The translations under genes were made by a program, and so were the position numbers. The notes below the pieces were generated by a model that saw nothing but the letters and a program-made list of their open reading frames with translations, did not search any database and had not been told where the DNA came from. A stretch of DNA of 10,231 bases from an uncultured Eubacteriales bacterium (GTDB lineage: Bacteria; Bacillota; Clostridia; Christensenellales; Christensenellaceae), in contig USII01000022.1 in assembly GCA_900554725.1 (NCBI GenBank), positions 1 through 10,231 on the forward strand, read 5' to 3'. Positions 6,738 to 10,231 of the stretch are shown here, in pieces; positions within the stretch are counted from its first letter, which is position 1, and the number at the start of each line of letters is the position of its first letter.

Positions 6738-7319
6738 CTATTTCTGATAGGCTTCCATACTGGTGCCCACATCCTTTATCAGAATGTCCTTTGGCATTCT
6801 AAGAAACCTGCATGTCACATAGATATCGCCTGCCGCACCTGAAACATTGATAATTTGCAGCAGGTAGATCGTCCAAAACCACGAAAGCGGCACAAGCAGA
6901 TTGGCGACCGCAAATACTGCCAAAAACAGCACAACCGGCGCCAGCGCTATGAAGATATATGCTCCCCGGCTATAATAATCCTCACTGCCGGCATAGGCAT
7001 ACATGCCGCAAAAGCCATACCGCACCTTCTTTGTGCCGCAGAGTTTCATTGCCGCGCCATGCACCAGTTCGTGCAGGAACAGATAGGCAAACATCATGGC
7101 AAGCAATACAAACATTCTTATCAGATATGCGCCCAGATTCTCCAGCCCCGTGAAAAAGGTGGAAAACGGGATATAAAAGTGCATGGGCACTGCCATTGCC
7201 ACCGCAATCAGCACTGCGAAAATATTGACAAAAAGCATATCCTTCCTATTCTTTTGCAGATCGATGACAAGGCATTTCTCATACCCTTCGAGCAGTTTTT
7301 GAAAGGATCTCATGGCCAT
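6738..7319 (-). CDS. DUF3267-type membrane zincin (putative metalloprotease)
   Basis: A 193-residue integral membrane protein with an HExxH zinc motif, HELVHG at residues 83-88, at the end of a hydrophobic segment. Hydrophobic stretches lie at about 30-50, 67-87, 119-143 and 147-163. A conserved-looking C-terminal block, INVSGAAGDIYVTCRFLRMP (157-176), follows; Asp165 in it is a plausible third zinc ligand, as in M50-like proteases where an aspartate in the last membrane segment completes the site. The pattern fits the DUF3267 family (putative zincin peptidases, uncharacterised). The substrate is unknown. The ATG at 7319 has GGAG (7328-7331) eight bases upstream; a second Met two codons later is a less likely start. 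It lies 13 nt behind gltX and is probably co-transcribed with it. I infer a membrane protease or a non-catalytic relative, not a proven enzyme. Confidence 0.85.
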   Translation of the reverse strand: MAMRSFQKLLEGYEKCLVIDLQKNRKDMLFVNIFAVLIAVAMAVPMHFYIPFSTFFTGLENLGAYLIRMFVLLAMMFAYLFLHELVHGAAMKLCGTKKVRYGFCGMYAYAGSEDYYSRGAYIFIALAPVVLFLAVFAVANLLVPLSWFWTIYLLQIINVSGAAGDIYVTCRFLRMPKDILIKDVGTSMEAYQK

Positions 7320-7332
7320 TTCTACTACTCCG

Positions 7333-8784
7333 CTATAGGGCGGCCTGCAGCTTTTGGATGCTCTGATCCATCCGGCGGAGGGTTTCCTCCTTGCCCAGAA
7401 TCTCGGCGAGCTCCGTCGCGCCGCCCGGCGTCACCGCCGTGCCCGAAATGGCCACACGCACCGGCCACAACACGCGCCCATTTTTCACTTCCAACCTTTC
7501 GGCCAGCGCGCAAAGGGCCTCATACAGCGCATCGTTGGAAAAATCGTCCACCTGCGCCAGCGCCTCCCTTGCCTCCTGAAGGATGGGGAGCGAATTTTCC
7601 GGCGTCGTTTTCATCTTCTTATGGGTATAGAGCTCCAGGCTATAGTCGGGCATCTGGTTAAAAAACGCCACTTTTTCGGGGATCTGCGCAAGCGTTTCCA
7701 GGCGAGGCTGAATGAGCTTTGCAAGCTTCGTTCGGTTCACATCTCTTGTGAGCGCGGCATCCAGATAGGGCTTCGCCCTGTTTAAAAATTCTTCCACAGA
7801 AAGGGCGCGGATATATTCCCCGTTCATCCATGTGAGCTTATCCACATCAAAAATGGCAGACGACTTGCTGATTCCCGAGAGGTCGAACACCTCTGCCAGC
7901 TCTTCCAGGGAATAGATCTCCCGCTCCCCGGCCGGGCTCCATCCCAAAAGCGCGATATAGTTTAAAATCGCCTCTTTGAGATAGCCTTTGGCGATAAAAT
8001 CCTCGTAGGAAGCATCCCCATGGCGCTTGGAAAGCTTTCTCTGCTTATCCTTCATGACGGGGGGCAAATGGATATACTTTGGCCGCTCCCAGCCCAGCGC
8101 ATCGTAGAGCAGGTTATATTTGGGCGTCGAGGAGAGATATTCGATGCCCCGGATGACATGCGTAATCCCCATCAAGTGGTCGTCCACCACATTTGCGAGG
8201 TTATATGTCGGCCAGCCATCGCTCTTAAGCAGAATGTTATCCTCCAAATCCGCCATGGGCACTGTGATGGTGCCATAGACCATATCTTCATAGGTCGTCT
8301 CCCCTTCTGTTGGGATATTCTGGCGTATCACATAGGGTTCCCCGGCGGCAAGGCGCTCCTGCACTTCGGCTTTGGAAAGGCGCAGGCAGTGTTTATCGTA
8401 TTTGGCCACTTCGCCCCTCTGCTCTGCCTGACTGCGCATCTGCTCCAGTCGTTCTTTCTTGCAAAAGCAGTAGTAGGCCGCGCCGCGCTCCACGAGCTCC
8501 CGGGCGTACTGCTGGTAGATTTCCTGTCGCTGGCTTTGAATATACGGGCCCACCGGGCCGCCCACATCCGGGCCTTCATCGTAGGTGAGGCCGGTATCGC
8601 GCAGCGTCCGGTAGATGATTTCACTGGCTTCATCCACCAGGCGGTTTCTATCCGTATCCTCAATGCGCAGGATAAACTTTCCATGGTTCTTTCTGGCATA
8701 GAGCCAGGCATAAAGCGCCGTCCGAAGCCCGCCGATATGCAGATAGCCCGTCGGGCTGGGCGCAAATCTTGTTCTGACTGTCAT
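7333..8784 (-). CDS. gltX: Glutamyl-tRNA synthetase (GltX)
   Basis: GltX attaches glutamate to tRNA-Glu in the cytosol. It is a class I synthetase of 483 residues, normal length. The catalytic Rossmann domain opens with RFAPSPTGYLHIGGLRTAL; the HIGH-type motif is HIGG at 16-19. The KMSKS-type loop is KLSKR at 250-254. A cysteine cluster (Cys106, Cys108, Cys133) lies where many GluRS enzymes hold zinc, though the fourth ligand is not obvious. The C-terminal helical anticodon-binding domain fills the last 150 or so residues. The sequence around VIRGIEYLSSTPKYN resembles clostridial GluRS. The ATG at 8784 has only a weak site (GGTGA, 8789-8793) 13 nt after the glnS stop, suggesting coupling. Since GlnRS is encoded next door, GltX may charge only tRNA-Glu, but specificity cannot be read from the sequence by eye. 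Confidence 0.97.
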   Translation of the reverse strand: MTVRTRFAPSPTGYLHIGGLRTALYAWLYARKNHGKFILRIEDTDRNRLVDEASEIIYRTLRDTGLTYDEGPDVGGPVGPYIQSQRQEIYQQYARELVERGAAYYCFCKKERLEQMRSQAEQRGEVAKYDKHCLRLSKAEVQERLAAGEPYVIRQNIPTEGETTYEDMVYGTITVPMADLEDNILLKSDGWPTYNLANVVDDHLMGITHVIRGIEYLSSTPKYNLLYDALGWERPKYIHLPPVMKDKQRKLSKRHGDASYEDFIAKGYLKEAILNYIALLGWSPAGEREIYSLEELAEVFDLSGISKSSAIFDVDKLTWMNGEYIRALSVEEFLNRAKPYLDAALTRDVNRTKLAKLIQPRLETLAQIPEKVAFFNQMPDYSLELYTHKKMKTTPENSLPILQEAREALAQVDDFSNDALYEALCALAERLEVKNGRVLWPVRVAISGTAVTPGGATELAEILGKEETLRRMDQSIQKLQAAL

Positions 8785-8797
8785 TTTTTCACCACTC

Positions 8798-10231
8798 TTA
8801 TTGATTCTTTACTGCCTTTGCAAAGGTATCCTTTAGCCCGACAATCTGGTTTAATACCACATGCTCGGGCGAAAAATCCCACCGGTCTGCGCAGAAATAG
8901 CCCATGCGCATGAGCTGGAAGCGATCTTCCCTTTCTGCCTTTTGGATTTCCGGTTCGATATAGCCGTGCAGCACCTGGAGAGAATTGGGATTCAGGCGCT
9001 CCATGAAATCCCCCTTGCCCTCTTCCTGAAGCAGGTAATCGTATAGGCGGTATTCGGCGGGGATGGCCGTCTTGGCCTCGACCCAGTGCAGCGTGCCCTT
9101 GACTTTGCGCGCCGCATTGACATCGCCGGATTTGGAGAGAGGATCATAGGTGCAGATAACCGCTTCCAGATTGCCCTTTTCATCTTTTTGCACGCGCTCG
9201 CACTTTATGATATAGGCGTTTTTCAGCCGCACTTCCTTTCCGATGGCCAGCCGAAAATACTTTTTATTTGGGGCAACTTCCATAAAATCTTCCTGCTCAA
9301 TATAGAGTTCCCTGGAGAAGGGAACCTGATGGCTGGTCTGCCCGCCGGGCAGATCCTCCGCCTCCATCCATTCCGTTTTCCCTTCGGGATAGTTTTCAAT
9401 AATGAGCTTAAGCGGGCGCAGCACACCCATGAGCCGCGGCGCATGAGCATTGAGGTCTTCCCGGACACAGTGCTCCAACAGAGCGGCTTCCACTTCGCTA
9501 TTCGCCTTTGCCACGCCGATACGGGAGCAGAAATCCCGAATGGATGCGGGCGTATACCCGCGGCGGCGCAGCCCGCTGATGGTAGGCATGCGCGGGTCGT
9601 CCCAACCCGAAACAACCCCCTGCTCCACCAGCATCTTCAGATACCGCTTGCTCATGATGGTGCGCGTCAGGTTCAGGCGGGCAAATTCATACTGGTGCGG
9701 CGCAGGCTCACATTCGCAGTGCTCAATCACCCAGTCGTAGAGCGGGCGGTGTGCTTCAAATTCCAGCGTGCAGATGGAATGCGTAATGCCCTCATAGGCA
9801 TCCTCCAGGGGATGAGCATAGTCGTACATGGGGTAGATGATCCAGCGGTTGCCCGTGCGGTGATGCTCGCTGCGCAAGATGCGGTAAAGAACAGGATCCC
9901 GCATATTCAGGTTGGGAGAGCTCATATCGATTTTTGCCCGCAGCACCTTCTGGCCATCTGCAAATTTTCCATCCCGCATGCCGTAAAAGAGCTCCAGATT
10001 TTCCTCTACACTGCGCTCGCGCCAAGGGCTGTTCTTGCCCGGCTCGGTGAGCGTGCCGCGGTAGGCGCGGATCTCCTCTGCGGAAAGATCGCAGACATAG
10101 GCAAGGCCCTTTTTGATGAGCAGCACGGCGCGCTCGAACATATAGTCAAAATAATCCGAAGCATAGAGCTTATTCGCCCAGGAAAAGCCCAGCCAGTGGA
10201 TATCCTCCTCGATAGAGCGCACATACTCTTC
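8798..10231 (-). CDS. glnS: Glutaminyl-tRNA synthetase (GlnS), N-terminus outside window
   Basis: GlnS attaches glutamine to tRNA-Gln. The 477 visible residues align by eye with E. coli GlnRS throughout: [68 protein letters not shown], the KMSKS-type loop IMSKR (codons near 9658-9644), [20 protein letters not shown], and the C-terminal beta-barrel anticodon-binding region with RQVPF-like [11 protein letters not shown] and [13 protein letters not shown]. The frame runs off the right edge ([11 protein letters not shown]), and the GTG at 10222 is an internal valine, not the start. About 75-80 residues, including the HIGH motif, lie beyond the window. gltX follows after 13 nt. GlnRS is of eukaryotic origin and patchy in Firmicutes, where many members use GatCAB instead, so this is likely an ancient transfer into the lineage. 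Confidence 0.97.
   Translation of the reverse strand, partial: EEYVRSIEEDIHWLGFSWANKLYASDYFDYMFERAVLLIKKGLAYVCDLSAEEIRAYRGTLTEPGKNSPWRERSVEENLELFYGMRDGKFADGQKVLRAKIDMSSPNLNMRDPVLYRILRSEHHRTGNRWIIYPMYDYAHPLEDAYEGITHSICTLEFEAHRPLYDWVIEHCECEPAPHQYEFARLNLTRTIMSKRYLKMLVEQGVVSGWDDPRMPTISGLRRRGYTPASIRDFCSRIGVAKANSEVEAALLEHCVREDLNAHAPRLMGVLRPLKLIIENYPEGKTEWMEAEDLPGGQTSHQVPFSRELYIEQEDFMEVAPNKKYFRLAIGKEVRLKNAYIIKCERVQKDEKGNLEAVICTYDPLSKSGDVNAARKVKGTLHWVEAKTAIPAEYRLYDYLLQEEGKGDFMERLNPNSLQVLHGYIEPEIQKAEREDRFQLMRMGYFCADRWDFSPEHVVLNQIVGLKDTFAKAVKNQ

Noticed and set aside
6855..7661. Long plus-strand open frame (268 codons) opposite the DUF3267 gene and the end of gltX
   Set aside because: It is the antisense shadow of two well-supported genes, rich in His, Arg and Pro with no family resemblance and no ribosome site.

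Overview
This is a stretch of bacterial chromosome, dense in genes and moderately GC-rich by eye. It carries a nearly complete histidine biosynthesis operon on the plus strand and a convergent minus-strand operon with two aminoacyl-tRNA synthetases and a small membrane protein. Several features point to the Firmicutes, most likely a gut-type Clostridia lineage: the short-form HisG (which needs HisZ), the gene order hisG-D-C-B-H-A-F-I-E, unfused hisI and hisE, strong AGGAGG ribosome sites, clostridial-type GluRS motifs, and a DUF3267 membrane zincin. I cannot place genus or species from the sequence alone.

Layout. Bases 4-37 are not genomic: they match the Illumina Nextera (Tn5) adapter including its 19-bp mosaic end, so the true sequence starts at about 38. 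Bases 38-85 are the last codons of an upstream gene, probably hisZ, overlapping hisG by 4 nt. hisG (82-708) is followed by the only sizeable gap in the operon (709-813), which holds a plausible extended -10 promoter. Then come hisD, hisC, hisB, hisH, hisA, hisF, hisI and hisE, ending at 6580. hisC/hisB, hisB/hisH and hisH/hisA share 4-nt ATGA overlaps. A strong hairpin with T-tracts on both strands (6593-6630) closes the operon and probably also stops the opposing transcript. The rest of the convergent gap, to 6737, holds no gene I can support.

The minus-strand operon reads from the right edge: glnS (5' end beyond the window), gltX, then a DUF3267 HExxH membrane protein. Both junctions have 13-nt gaps.

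Together the his genes cover the steps from PRPP and ATP to histidine, except histidinol-phosphate phosphatase: HisB is only the dehydratase, and no PHP-type (HisJ/HisK) or HAD/IMPase-type phosphatase gene is present, so that step must be encoded elsewhere. All catalytic residues I checked are intact. I looked for an undescribed system and found none; this is a core-metabolism region. The points worth attention are the adapter contamination, the internal promoter candidate, the missing phosphatase, and the uncharacterised membrane zincin behind the synthetase genes.
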